From Litomosoides sigmodontis (Eukaryota > Nematoda > Chromadorea > Rhabditida > Onchocercidae), in assembly GCA_963070105.1 (NCBI GenBank), contig OY718804.1:2644817-2708816 (forward strand): a stretch of DNA of 64,000 nt, written 5' to 3'. Positions within the stretch are counted from its first letter, which is position 1, and every line of letters starts with the position of its first letter. This document shows, one piece after another, positions 22,370 to 34,718 of this stretch. The position numbers were made by a program, and so were the translations under genes. Below the pieces are notes generated by a model. That model made no database searches. It had not been told where the DNA came from and worked only from the letters and a program-made list of their open reading frames with translations.

Positions 22370-25300
22370 TTAAATACAAGTCTCCGTGTTGAAAATATCA
22401 TTAAAGAGATCAATTGGTGGTTCTGCATCATTAACTGCAATGGTATACTCAGAGTCCTTCATATTCCCAAGCAGTTTCGCTCGTTTTTTAATCGGATGAC
22501 CATCACTTTCTTGTGAGCCATCATCCGAAGACTCTTGTTCCTGAATTTTCAATAACATTTTATCAAAATACTACCACTTTTATAGCAAAACTCTCATCAA
22601 ATTAAAAGTAAATTATTCGCTAAAGCTTGCTATACTTATTTATGATCATTCATGGATTATAAGGAAGAAAAAACGACAAAAACATCTTTGAAATGTGGTT
22701 TGCAGTGCATGTAGACTTTCAGTTAGCCTTTAGAATTTTTTCGTCCAAACATATCTTCTAGATAAAAGAAACCTGGTTTCTTCGAAATTTTTCTTCCTCC
22801 CTGAATTTCAGGAGATCACTTCCAAATTTTCTGGACAGTAATTTTGCAAAATACTCGCCGTCATTTTTCCAGCGCACGAATGACTCCATCCTCTGCATTC
22901 CTTTATCAACGAAATTAGCTCTTTTCGCTACATCTATAAACCAATGCCGTTGCAAAGCCTGTAAAAACGGATGAACAAACAGCATTTTATAGGCAAATCT
23001 GTAAAGTCAAAAAAGGCTCACCAACCTCACAATTGTTTTACAACCGTTTTTCAACATTTACTAAAAATTAAAGCACACTAAAATGCACCAAACCTTGATT
23101 TCCCACAGTGAGCTTTCCATTGCTCCACACTTCTGCAGATCCATTTGTTTTTCGTCATAGGGATCACTAGCAAAGGTTCCTGTAAAAAATAATTTCTGGA
23201 CATTCGTGAATTTTTGAAAGTCTTGAGGATGTTACGCAAATAGAAACGACGGATATTTTGCACGCGTGATCGTGAACAAAGAATCGAAGAACAAAAACGT
23301 TAAATACCTGGTTTGTCCCTGTGAATCAGAAATTCTATATCTTTGTGTCGTGTTATTAAGTTCCCAATTAAAATACACAAAGGCTCTTGACAGGAAACAG
23401 GCGCTGTAAGAGTCAGCCAAGACAAACGTTTTACAAAAGCAGCAACCATGTATATAGGAAGATGTCTAAAAATCCGTGTGATCGAAGATGTAATATTAAT
23501 AATTACAACGGTATGAAAATGGCAACAAAACATAAGATGCAAATGATAGGAAAATGAATAGGTCTACTGAAAGAGAAAACCATAGATTTCACCGAGTTTC
23601 AAAAAAAATGAACCAACTTACGATGATGACAGAAAAGTATCGAGAAGCTTAAAAAACTTTTCCCGACAATTTAGATAACATGCAGCTGGTGTTATTAGCC
23701 CATAAGCACACTGATAAAAGTTTGGAAATTCGCTGAAAACAATTCACCTTTAATAAAAAACTGAATTAAAAAACGTTCCCGCCTGACAAAATTCACTATT
23801 AAAGTGAGTTTTACCTCTTTCGAGCTCTGCAAACCAAAAAAAATTTTTGGAGCTCTGAGAACCATCTTGTATTAAACAACTAATCTGAGGCAACTGATGT
23901 GTATGAAACATTTTACGAGAAACATTTACAACAGAAAAGAATGAATTTTAGTGACTTACAAATTATATTTCACAATCAATTTGAAAATTCCAACTAGAGA
24001 AAGTATTGCAAAAACTTTGCCCATTTTGAAAATACGGAATAAAAAATCGGCAATAAGAAATGGCTCTCTGAATGAATCGATCACATGCTCGCTCAAATAT
24101 GACACCATCTTTTTCAGTAACGATTTCGGGAGCTTAAAAAATCAAATTTACTGCATTAGCTTATCTTCTCTGCAACAATTAGTTTACCTCTACAACTCTT
24201 CTACAACAATTGGTAACAATTTATTTTCTCCAGACTCCTCATTTATCTGCCCAATTCTAATTTCTCGATTTCTAAGAATTCAACCAATAATTTGTGACCG
24301 TTCATGACAAATAAAAGGAGCTTGCAAATCTTCGCAGAATTAAATTAAATTACACAATTTCTTCAAAAACTGGAAGCGTTAAAAGTTTTAGACAAAGAAA
24401 ATGGAAACTCCACTATATACCTCATGCTTCACTAGTAGTAACCAAGCTTCTTGATAGCATCGTTTCGCTTTTCCAACTTTCCATTGCCTATTTATAATAT
24501 TCGCTGAAATTTAAAGATTTTGATGAAATGAATTAAATTCCTAAAATGAGACGAAAGCAGAAACTTCTGGACTAAAAAAAAATAAGAAAGATCAATTCTA
24601 ACGAACTACCTTTTGTATCATAAAAAGCAGGATGCAGTTTTTTGGATGGAAGAGGAAGAAATCGTAAAAAATAATACATATTCCAAAATTGTACTTCCTC
24701 ACGTATATCCTGAAATAGTTATGAAGATTGCAAAGAAACTCACTCTGGAACATTAAAGAATTATAAACTTACAGGTATTTTAGCAATGATTTTCTTCAAG
24801 ATCAGTAGAAACAAATCTCTGTGTCGGAACAAGGCAGAATCCAATTCTTTCAGCCTCTTCGGACCGATTTTTTCCCTGTTGAGCAAGAAGTCCACAAATC
24901 CCTAAAATTCAACATATGGAATAATAACGCAAAGCAGCTGGTTAGTATTTAAACAATTTTTTTAAAAATAAAACTAAATTAAACTCACTGAAAGTGCATA
25001 ATTTAAAGGCTCGGATACAATACGCTTGCCTGTTTCACTGACAGAAAATGCTTCAATCTTCAGTAGCTCCTCAACCAAATCCTGTAAATGTTTGGTCAGT
25101 TCCATTTAAGCAAAGCATAATCACTTTCATGTAAAAAATCTCTTAACCTGCTCGCCTTCGCTTTTTATGCAAATGAATAATTACACCTAAGCAGAAGTGA
25201 TTAACAAGACATCCTTTCTAAAATAAAGTCTGCTTAAGAGATTTCACGATCAGTCTCGAGATGTCAGGAAGACTGCTTCTCACTCAATAGATTTCAGAGG

Positions 25301-25473
25301 AAGAAAGAATGTCACCTTTCAATAACATTAGGTAAAATCAAAACTTTGAGGACCAGAATTAAACAAAAAAAAATACGAAATAATGTCGTTCGTTAATAGT
25401 AAATAGTGCCTACCTCTGGCAAAAAGGTGGCAAACTTTTCCTTCCAAATATTTTCATCGTTTACGGATTCCAT
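22370..25473 (-). CDS. Nucleolar complex protein 4 (NOC4), 40S ribosome biogenesis
   Basis: Eleven exons in transcript order: 25473-25414, 25081-24989, 24901-24773, 24709-24610, 24503-24421, 24132-23960, 23732-23622, 23465-23308, 23179-23094, 22958-22773, 22540-22370; all phases agree; 449 residues, somewhat shorter than the roughly 500 of vertebrate NOC4L. Family marks lie in exons 7-10: EFPNFYQCAYGLITP, LLDTFLSSSHLPIYMVAAFV then KRLSWLTLTAPVS, ASDPYDEKQMD and MESSLWEIKALQRHW. NOC4 works with NOP14 in nuclear maturation and export of the small ribosomal subunit. The last exon has an acidic Ser stretch and a KKRAK patch. The start was set at ATG 25473, ten codon positions after an acceptor-like GTAACAG, which would give a trans-spliced 5' end; an upstream 17-codon exon (start about 25767) is a weaker option. 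It is head-to-head with WDR55. Confidence 0.9.
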
Positions 25474-25940
25474 TTGGCATTCAATTTCGAACTGTTACAA
25501 GCAAATCCGTTGTCTGAAAGTGAAGATAGCTGTACGATCTGATAGGAGACCGTGAATATGTGCAAAAGTTGACCTGAAGTAAACCTTCACTGCAACCAGA
25601 AAGAATCCAAACTGTGAAACAGCCATTCCCATATTTTAATTGATACAGACTCGTTTGGAACGAGAGAGCAGATAGTAAAAAATCAAAACTTGAAAACCTA
25701 ACACCGAAAACTTCGCACAAACCTCCCACCGATAGTCGTTCACAACTAACTTGTGGACTTGACATTGTAGCATTGTGTTCCGTTGTGAACATATTTCGGG
25801 AAATATCATCGACGCACAGAGAGAGTACATATGCGTGGTCCCATATGCTACATTTTCAACTTCAAGCAATGTAAGTGTGGCGGCATTTTTGTGCTTTGTG
25901 TGATTTCCGTTCCACGCATCTAATATTTAATGAATTAGGA
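25474..25940. promoter_or_regulatory. Divergent 5' region of noc-4 and wdr-55
   Basis: 467 bp between two divergent start codons. Both flanking products act in nucleolar ribosome biogenesis, so a shared bidirectional promoter is a reasonable inference. A possible plus-strand donor (AAT|GTAAGT, 25871) paired with the acceptor before the WDR55 ATG (ATTAG|GA, 25938) may mark a 5' UTR intron. Confidence 0.45.
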
Positions 25941-27979
25941 ATGGAGAAAGACTTCGGGACAGATAAGCCTGTACGGGTTGCACTTCATCCTTCAATAAGT
26001 AATCGATTTGCAGTTGGATTCATAGATGGTTCTATTAAGTTCTTCAGTTTCGATTTATCGGAGACGAAAATTGAGGTAAGATTGCATGTGTTCTTTAATA
26101 TGAAACATTAAACTACGAAGTAAACAAGGTGGAGTTGGATGAACAGGTGGCGATGATGTTGTGGATATCTGTAGAGTTGTAGCATCATTATTCTGAAATG
26201 ACTCTTTTTAAAGTTGCTTTTAGATTTTAGGCGCGAGAAAACTAAAAAGAGCTGTACGAGAAATCTCGTTTTCCAATAGTGGTGAGCAGTTGTTTGCAGT
26301 ATGCGAAAATCGAGCCTTATGTGTTTATGATGTCGAAGCAAATAAAAGGTTAGTGAAATATGATTGATTATCGCATTAAGTGACGAATGTAATATTGAGT
26401 TTATATTTGTGCGCACATCGTTCGTTTTGAAATATCATATCTGATTTCCTTTTTAGGCGCATATATTGCACCATTTTTTTAGACATGTCAAATAGAGTAG
26501 AAAAAATAGATTCAAGTTTCAAGATGAAATGCGCAAAGATGACAAGAAATGATAACTGCATCACTTAATCACTTAAGGAATAAAATTAAATTTTTGAAAT
26601 TTATTAGTTTAGGATACGGTGCATCCAGAAGGGCCATGATCAAAAGATTAACGCAATGTTTGTTTTGCCAGATACGACAATGAAACATCAGCAAGTCGTG
26701 ACCGGCGATGAATTTGGTGAAGTAAATTGTTTCACATCGCTTTTTCTTAAGTTAATTAAAATAGGTCGATGGGAAACGCACGTAATGACTTGTCATTTAT
26801 GACATAAGTTTGATCATCAATGAATTCACGTCATTTGTCTTAAAGAGTGATTATTTTTATGAAATTCAATTTCTTAATTGAAATGTTTTAGTGACATCGC
26901 TTCCTTATTTTGTCTACTTAGCTACTCAGGCAAATTTTTTAGAAGTTTATCACATTTGTAAGTCACTGGCTGATATGTCTAATTTATTTATCTGTTAAGA
27001 TAAAGTCATGGGATTTACGAGCTAAGGAGCCACTGATCAGCTGTTACAATGAACAAGAAGATATTATAAATGATTTCAACATTGCTGGATATGCTTTATT
27101 AGCAGCAAGTTCTGATGGAACTCTGGGAGCATATGATTTGCGGAAGCAGAAAATGCTGGTTAGATCGGAACCGATGCATAGCGAACTCTTGTGTCTGGCT
27201 GTTACTCATAAGTTAGTATTTCTAATTTTTAAATTAGTTTTTTTTAGTTAAACGAAATCAAATCATTGGTTACATTCAGTTGAAAATTCATTTATTTCTT
27301 ACAACTCATTATATTCACCAATTTCAGCTATTGTTACATTGGGGGTGGTGACGGTTATTTGGAAGTTTTCAAGACCAAAGAATACGGTAATCTCTTGGAA
27401 AGGATTAAAACAGATCATCCATTGGGAGTTGATGCTATGCAACTTCTTAGATGTGGTGTTTTATTAACTGGTTCAAATGAAGATGATAAGCTGAGGTTAC
27501 GGATTATATTCTTTAGATCGAGGTTTTTCCCTCGAGGAAATTGTGTATGGGAAACTTACAATTCTTGTTTTTTATAAACTCGGTTTTAATAACTTTTTTT
27601 GTTTACGAGTTGTTACTTTTCTTAATTTTTTTAGGATAACTCACTTGAATCCAAATAAATGTATTGGCAGTATTGGTTTACATGTCGGTGGTGTTCAGCA
27701 GCTATCAATTACATGTGATCGAGCATGCCTTCTAAGTGTCGGTTGGTTGGAACCAACTGTTAAATTCTGGCGTTTACCGGAATTACTGAGCACGGTTAGG
27801 TGGTTATGTTAATGATAGCTTTACATTTCCTAAAAGATATTTCCATATTTCTTATAACATAAACTTTTATCTGAAGTTTTGGTTCTTTTTAGATACCGAT
27901 ATTACAGTCGAATGATATTTCATCTAAGAAATTACGAAGATCATCAAATTTTTTCAACGATCTCATTAATGATAAGTGA
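25941..27979 (+). CDS. WD40-repeat protein WDR55
   Basis: Seven exons: 25941-26075, 26224-26348, 26613-26721, 27000-27211, 27328-27495, 27635-27794, 27893-27979; all phases agree; 331 residues (vertebrate WDR55 is about 380). WD-like repeats run the length of the protein: VALHPSISNRFAVGFIDGSI, AVREISFSNSGEQLFAVCEN, then HDQKINAMFVL...DEFGEIKSWDLR, LLAASSDGTLGAYDLRKQKM, a GGGDGYLEVFKTKEYGN blade, LLTGSNEDDKLRITHLNPNK and SVGWLEPTVKFWRLPEL. The DGTLGAYDLRKQ stretch and the LNPNKCIGSIGLH blade are the best WDR55 marks. WDR55 is a nucleolar protein needed for rRNA processing. The basic tail (SSKKLRRSSNFFNDL) is typical of nucleolar members. The ATG is two bases after an acceptor-like AATTAG. ZNHIT2 and mrpl-21 follow on the same strand at about 760-bp spacings. 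Confidence 0.88.
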
Positions 27980-28742
27980 TTTCTACCTATTCTTATGTTG
28001 TACTTATATTTCTGAAGAATAAATTGTCTTTCGTTTCTGTTCTTCTTACCTTATCGTGTAAATCATGTCACACAATTCTTTAATTGAACTCATGCGCACT
28101 ACCATTCTTTTTACGCGGTTCAAAATCGGAGGTATACTACTCTATCAAAAAATTGGAGCTTGTAGCTGTGGAGTTCTGTTGGGTTTCGTTTAGTTACATG
28201 ATTGAAGAAAGTATCTTTCCGTATGGGCGTTATGAAAAATAATTGATATGGGTTTTGCTTTCGAGATTTATATCTTGATGACTTAGAAGTACATTCAAAT
28301 TTTGTATGTCGTAGTGCCTACATTGATAAAGTAGTGTTCTGACTTCAAACTACATGTTTCTAATTTTCAAAAAGGCCATTGAAAAGCAGGTTTTCCGGTA
28401 GGTTAGAGGGGATTTCATGGGGTAGTTACCATTTCGAATCTTTAAAAATGTCCACGCAATGTCGCGGGCAGTGTGCAAACGAAGTGTATTGAGGTAGTGG
28501 GGTAGGGTGATCCTAGAATCCTAGAATGTCTTAAACGTTCTATATTAAATTCGAGAGTAATGTGTGTGGGGTTAGTTCAATTGATACGATGATCTAATCT
28601 TAAACTATTCGATTACATAAATGGTGTAGAGGTGTGGAGTTGAAGAGATCAAAAATTTTCTCGAAAAATCTAATAATTATAGCTACTGGTGTTGTGACGA
28701 CTTTTGGAAAACCGGAATCTTGAGATTTTTCTAGTCTAATTT
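27980..28742. other. Spacer between wdr-55 and the HIT zinc finger gene
   Basis: 763 bp without a coding signal. An acceptor-like TTTTTCTAG sits about 8 bases before the next ATG. Confidence 0.45.
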
Positions 28743-29582
28743 ATGGAAGCAACAGCACAGGAAGAAAGGATTTCATGCTTGGCTTGTGGCTCATTGGATA
28801 GCTTAAACATTTGTCCAAGATGCGCCCTTGCATATTGCTCTGTGAAGTGCTATCGCAGTGAACAACACCGAGGATGTTCAGAATCCTTCTATCGTGAATG
28901 TATCGAGCAAGAATTACGCCTGAGGGGTGAAGCGCAAAAGCTTCCAAGAACTTTTGAAGAATTTATGAATGAACAGAACACAGAAAATTTCCCGATAGAT
29001 ATGGATATTCCAAGTATGTTTTTTTCCTTTATAAATTACGCAAAAATATTCACTAAAATCATATTTGAAAAATTTCTGTATATAGCTATGTGCATATGAC
29101 CAAGTAGCATCTTAAATACGAACAATGAATTGTCTATGACATTTTTAGTTAGAGAAATTGCCCATTTTATTTTGCATAAAGTAGAAGCAATGGGTTTTTT
29201 TTCATTTTTCTTTATTTGTTTCATGTTTTTCTCGATGATGTGCATACCATTTTTTCGCAGATCTTTTCATTTTCCTCGACTTTTTACATGTTCATGTATT
29301 TCAGGTAGTTCTGATCATATCATCGATTCAGATGACGATGACAGTGTTGACAATTACTTGGAGAAAGTAGAAAAAGAATGCGCTTCAGAATATCAATCAG
29401 CTGAGGAACGTGAGCTGGACAGACAGCTAACATTACTTGGTGTTGGTACAGACAATGAAAGTCTTCTGTCATCGCTCACAGATGTGGAAAAAAAGTCATT
29501 TACATTGTTCTACAATAAATTGTTAGAACAGGAAGCTGGTCTTGGTCGGTCAGTGTTTACGAAGAAACAAGGACCTAAGTAG
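28743..29582 (+). CDS. HIT-type zinc finger protein, ZNHIT2-like
   Basis: Two exons: 28743-29013 and 29305-29582; phases agree; 182 residues. The N-terminal HIT zinc finger has the eight expected ligands: C12, C15, C24, C27, C32, C36, a His near 42 and C45, in CLACGS...NICPRCALAYCSVKCYR and EQHRGCSESFYREC. A C-terminal block, LTDVEKKSFTLFYNKLLEQ, matches the second conserved helix of ZNHIT2 rather than other HIT proteins. ZNHIT2 bridges R2TP and U5 snRNP assembly; TTC27 in this same window is reported in that same process. A central acidic run (DSDDDDS) separates the parts. It is about half the length of vertebrate ZNHIT2. Confidence 0.82.
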
Positions 29583-30336
29583 AATAGCAGTGTATATGTG
29601 TAGTTATGTTAATTTTTTTTCTTGTATTGTGGGTTTTTAAAAAGGTGAAGCCTTTCCACGAGAATAAAATCATTGCAAGAGATGGAATTCGTCATTTACA
29701 CCATGTTTTAAATTTACTTCTGAATTATTTGTGCTTCCTACCTTAAATTTCGTCAGGCTATTCAAAAATCAAAACTGTATTATGAATGTTAAGGTATGTG
29801 TCGTTTCCAATTTGCATATTTTTGGGACCAGAAATTTAAGACTTATCTTTCGAGCAAGCCAACTATTTTTGATTGTTTAAAAATTTGTATATGCAATTGT
29901 TGGCATTTAATTAAAATTTCCAAAATTGACGGAAATCTCGATCAAAGGAGATAGTCTTAATAGGGTAAGACGAAATATGAATAACGCCAAGATGTATAGC
30001 TCCTTTGTTTCAGATAACTTGTTTTATGCTTTGTGAGGAACATATCACTTATTAGAATGCGGTTATCAAATGTTGATGTGCTTTTGTTATTTCCTTACAA
30101 GATTTTAGTTTATGTTCGTATTTTGCGAAATTTAATTTGTGTGTTTTTCGGAAATTTAATAAAAGTCTAAAAATTACACTTGTTCTGTTATGGAGTTGAT
30201 GACAAGGAAGTATTTCACGTGACTATGTTCAGATTGCTATTAACTTGACAGAAAATATATTAACTTCTAAACATGAGTGTAACTTCAAATATCTTCTACA
30301 TATTTTCAATTAGGATGAAGTTTTTATAATTTAGTT
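29583..30336. other. Spacer between HIT zinc finger gene and mrpl-21
   Basis: 754 bp without a coding signal; an acceptor-like ATAATTTAG ends two bases before the next ATG. Confidence 0.45.
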
Positions 30337-31501
30337 ATGGTCATTACTCTACTTGGATCTTGCAAGTTGTTTTTGAGACGAGCAAGTACGGCTATTAATG
30401 CAGAGATTGTTGGTACACATAAAGTGGAGAAGGTAACTTTGTAATTATTAAAGCTTTCTTAATTTTGTGCTATCATTATAGCTTTGTTTGTACAGTTATA
30501 AATGTTCGTTTAAAATATGAGTTTTGACCATTTCTTTAGATTCCTGACTTTGTTGTAGGTGTAATTTTACATTCTAAAGTTGGGAATATCACATGAGTAT
30601 AATAATCTGAATATTTTCTTGAGGTCGTAAATGCTATGGAACAGGAATGGAGGCAAAAAGATGCCCGTCTTTTTGCCATTGTGTATATTAATAAACGCCA
30701 GTTTAAAATATCAGAGAATGATTTGATTGTTTTGTATGATAATGTACCCTTGGATGTGGGCGACAAAATTAAGTTAGAGAAGGTTTCTTTTAAAAACTTA
30801 AAATTTAAAAGCTTACTAGAATATTAAATGATATAAACAATTCACTTTTGAAGTATGTTGAAAGAAAAATTTCGATGCTATTCATTGTGTATTTTATCAA
30901 TATATTTGCATACTGCTTATAAAACAAGAGAAAACCAATGAATTTTGATCGCTGTTTAAATATCGATATATGATGATATTTGAAAATAGTAAAATGTTTG
31001 GCACAGTTTATTTCTTAGCTATGTGCACTCACATAAAGTTTTCAATATTTCTATATTTAGCAGTATTAGATTTAATCTGCTTTTGACACGTTCAGCATGA
31101 CTAAATTAAAAGGAAATCCTAACGAGCTACTTGTATTTTTAGATTTTAGCAGTTGGCGGTAAAAAATTCACATTATTTGGTCGACCACTGATACATTCAC
31201 CGGTAGTAACAGTTAATGCTACTGTTGTTGAAAAAACTACATCTTATCCGAAGCTCAAATATCTGATGATCAATCATTCAAAAGTGCGAGTTCTTAACTG
31301 TAAGTTGTTAATGCGATAAGATTTTATAACTGTTGCAGGCAACTTGGCGCTATTCGTAATGAACTTTTAGGTTTGTATCAAAAAAATTTTTTGAAACTTC
31401 AAATTTGTCAAACTTTTTTATTTTCCTATCTTTCAGGGATGAGTCGTGAAACTACGGTACTAAGGATAAATGACATTAAAATCGACAGGAAGAATTTGTG
31501 A
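30337..31501 (+). CDS. mrpl-21: Mitochondrial large-subunit ribosomal protein bL21m
   Basis: Four exons: 30337-30432, 30624-30782, 31143-31299, 31437-31501; all phases agree; 158 residues. Family marks: FAIVYINKRQFKISENDLIV, then VGDKIKLEKILAVGGKKFTLF, GRPLIHSPVVTVNATVVEKT and the C-terminal TTVLRINDIKI. The start region (MVITLLGSCKLFLRRAST) is a basic amphipathic presequence, suiting mitochondrial import. It builds the 39S-type mitoribosome subunit, with uL4m encoded 9 kb away on the other strand. The exon 2 acceptor (TTCTTGAG|GTCG) lacks a strong polypyrimidine-CAG match but is the only one that keeps the frame. Confidence 0.9.
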
Positions 31502-32489
31502 TTTATGTGATTTTTTGTCTGTTTATGTTTTGTTAAATTTTAATTTTGGCATGAAAAGTCTCAACAATAAAAGATAGTTTTGAGTAAGAAATGGACGAGT
31601 TTGATTTGTTTATGAAATTAATAAAAGAAAAGCAGTTGAGATTTGGAGCGACCATCGGATGATTGATGTTGTAAGTGGTCAATGCAACATTTCATTTTAT
31701 AAGGTGAATGGAATTGTGAATAAAAAGAAAAGAATTTAATGTCTCAGTGTCTTGCAATTTATGCATTGAATTTTGCAAGAACAAAAATTTGAAGTCTGTA
31801 AATGTGTCAAGCTTTTGTAACAGTGAACGTTTTGCAAATGTAATGAGGACGAATTCGCTATTTGTCATTCCTATAAAAGCGTCTCATTTAACCTAAATTA
31901 ACCAGTTTCTTCCCATTTCTTTCTTCCTTTTGTCTTTTTTTTTTACGAACAATTTTGTGCATTGACACAAAAAAAAAAGAAAGCATTTTGTGTAGTGATA
32001 TTCTGGTACTTCAAAACGGTACACGTTATCTATCAAACCCAACTTACCTATGCAAATGATTATTAAGAGTTATAGGTTCAACGGTAATACTGTAATATCT
32101 TCAGTGTAAGTGATATCTTCAGTAGATACATTAAGCACTGTACTGAATGAATGCGTAAAATTATGATACAGTGAACTTAATTTACCTAACGATATTTGCT
32201 TTATATATAAGTATACACTGGTAGTGTTAATTAGTGTAATTCAACATAATCCATATATAAAATATGCAAATGTTGGAAATTTTATCATTACCTATATTGA
32301 TAATATTAATTAGTATAATCATTAATGACTACAAATGAATGATAATGATAGAGTGCCACAACCATATTTTAACTATTTTGATTGGTACGATTTGCTCGTA
32401 GCTCTCTGTGTGTTGCTAATTTATTTCACTTTTTAACTTAATTTTGTTAAGATATTTCAAGGTAAAGCAATTTCCTCAGAAGTGGATGA
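31502..32489. other. Upstream region of the cuticle collagen
   Basis: 988 bp without a gene. Likely contains the collagen promoter. No element was recognised with confidence. Confidence 0.45.
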
Positions 32490-34718
32490 ATGTCGGTGGA
32501 AAACGCAACACTCGGTGCGACTGTATTTTCCGGTGCAACACTTCTCATTTGCTTAATTGCAATAGCTGTGATACACAATGATGTGACATCAATTTGGACT
32601 GAAATAGATTCGGAAATTGTTTCATTTAAGGTTTTAGACTTTTCCTTTTTTTCCTGTTTGTTGTTGTTGTTGTGTAATTGTTAAATGAAAAAATGAAAAT
32701 TTTTTCTCTTCCCTTTCTCTTTGATAACTTAAAATATTGTGGTAGTAAATTTTGATTTAGATGAAGACGGATGATTTGTGGAAGGAAATGATTGGTCTTG
32801 GTGCTGGTACACCATCAAATCGTTTACGTCGTCAAGCTACCTATAATAACATTTATGAGAAAGGTAAAACAGGTGATAATGATGGTAGCAGTAACGGTTA
32901 TGAAAGTACTAGCGGTACAGGTAACAGTAACAGTTACAACAGTGATTCAAGCGACAATAGCGCCAACAATTATGGTAGTTCAACAAGTGATAGCAATTAC
33001 AATGGTGGTAGTAGTAGTCGTAGTGGTGATGGATATAATTTGAATGGAGGAAATTATGGTGATGTACCACCGGCGATAGTCACCGAACGGCACAGTAATC
33101 CGTATAGTGGAAATTCACAAGGAGGTAATTTTTTCCGTCCACAAATCTTCAAAAGATTTTAAAAATTTAAAAAGAAAAAAAATAGAAATTAAACGCTAAA
33201 TTATTATGTTATAAATATATAAGCCAAAAAAAAGTGGGAAAGAGGGAAAATTTTTTATTTTAAAATATAATCAATGTAAATTTAATTTAAGACGAAGAAA
33301 AATTTTTTTTTGTGTTGTTGTAATGAATTTTTTTTGCATAGTATTGCATGTGAATAGATTTGACCAAAAAAAGGTTTAGCGCCAGGTAGCATACCAAAAA
33401 TGATGGATGCAAGTGGTAATGCTAATGGGAAATCATACGATAGCGAAACGTTTGTGTCACAAACTCATGGTGATTCCGGAAGTCAACCTGGACGACGGTT
33501 TCAACCATCTAGCGGTTCTTTCATACCTCCAGGTTTTTCGAAAAACGGACTGTGCAGTATGTTTCTGTGTTCTCATTTCTCAATTCTTTAATTTTGAAAT
33601 TTATCCATTTCAACTTCAAAACTTTTCTATTATTTTAAAATTGATGTGGAAAGTGGAAAACCTAATGTTGTTTTCATATATATCAAATTGAAATTTTTTC
33701 TAAGAGATTTTGTGTGACAGGCATTTGAAAATTTCAGTGTGCAGTTTGGAAAATACTTGTCCGCCAGGTCCACCAGGACCGAAAGGTGAAAAAGGTGTTG
33801 ATGGGGAAAATGGCGTTCCTGGTAAAGACGGTTTAGATGGAATTGATGCAGAAGATGTTCAGCAAGAAGGGCCATCTGGATGTTTCAATTGCCCGGAAGG
33901 TCCACCAGGTCCTCCAGGAGTACCCGGTAGGCCAGGCATTCGTGGACAGCGTGGACCAAAGGGTGCACCAGGTTTTCCGGGCCGTGATGGAAATCCAGGG
34001 CCACCAGGCGACATTGGACCACCAGGACCACCAGGTATTTCATAGTTTTGCAAATTTTCAAAGTGTTAATTTTTAGCAGCACTATGTTTGATTTATAGGA
34101 TTGGATGGTAAGCCGGGTGAGCCAGGTGAAAAGGGTGCTGATGCTGAAAAAATTGTTGGACGAAAAGGAAATCGTGGTCCACCGGGTGACCAGGGTCCTG
34201 AAGGACCACCTGGAGACAAGGGCAAAGATGCACCACCAGGAGAACCAGGTCCCGAAGGGCCTGTGGGACAACCTGGTTTTCAAGGACCACAGGGAAGTGA
34301 CGGCGAAGAAGGTCCAGAAGGTCCACCTGGGAATTCCGGTAAAGATGCTGAAGTTAGTTTAATTGACTTCAGAACAAAAGAACGAACGAAATAAATTCCA
34401 CCAATTTTTGCTCATAAAATTTACTTCAAATTTAGTTAAAGAATTTTTTCAAACTTTGAATTCACAACAATTAAATCTAGATGGCTTTATTATGGATTAA
34501 ATCTTATAGTCTACGAAATCTAGTGATTTTAGTATTGTCCATGTCCGGCACGTGAACATCACTTGCATCTCGCATCCGAAACAAGTGATGATAGCGAAAG
34601 CAAGACGGGAGAGGTACAATCTATGAGCGATAATGAAAGTGGAGGATTTGGAAAAGCTGATTTCGAAAACCCTGACGATAGAAGTAAAGGATACAAGTCA
34701 CGTCGTACGCTACTTTAA
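32490..34718 (+). CDS. Cuticle collagen with long Ser/Asn/Gly-rich insert
   Basis: Six exons: 32490-32630, 32761-33124, 33374-33556, 33738-34034, 34099-34352, 34533-34718; all phases agree; 474 residues, long for a nematode cuticle collagen (usually about 300). Order: an N-terminal membrane/signal segment ([20 protein letters not shown]), the conserved [18 protein letters not shown] stretch, LWKEMIGLG, and a NRLRRQ proprotein-convertase site; then about 160 residues rich in Ser, Asn, Gly and Tyr; then Gly-X-Y blocks (about 250-418) interrupted near FNCPEG and at exon joins; Cys pairs CMC, GCFNC and YCPCPAR flank the helices; and an acidic, Ser-rich tail ending SRRTLL. These are features of secreted cuticle collagens that trimerise, are cleaved, and are cross-linked in the cuticle. 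I cannot assign a specific C. elegans gene. It is convergent with the PAN-domain gene. Confidence 0.9.

Noticed and set aside
25481..25792. Minus open frame upstream of NOC4 (103 codons)
   Set aside because: It is out of frame with NOC4 exon 1, has no NOC4 motif and probably lies in the 5' region.
33630..34326. Open frames on the minus strand and in other plus frames across the collagen
   Set aside because: Gly-X-Y coding DNA is GC-rich and repetitive, so antisense and shifted frames stay open by chance.
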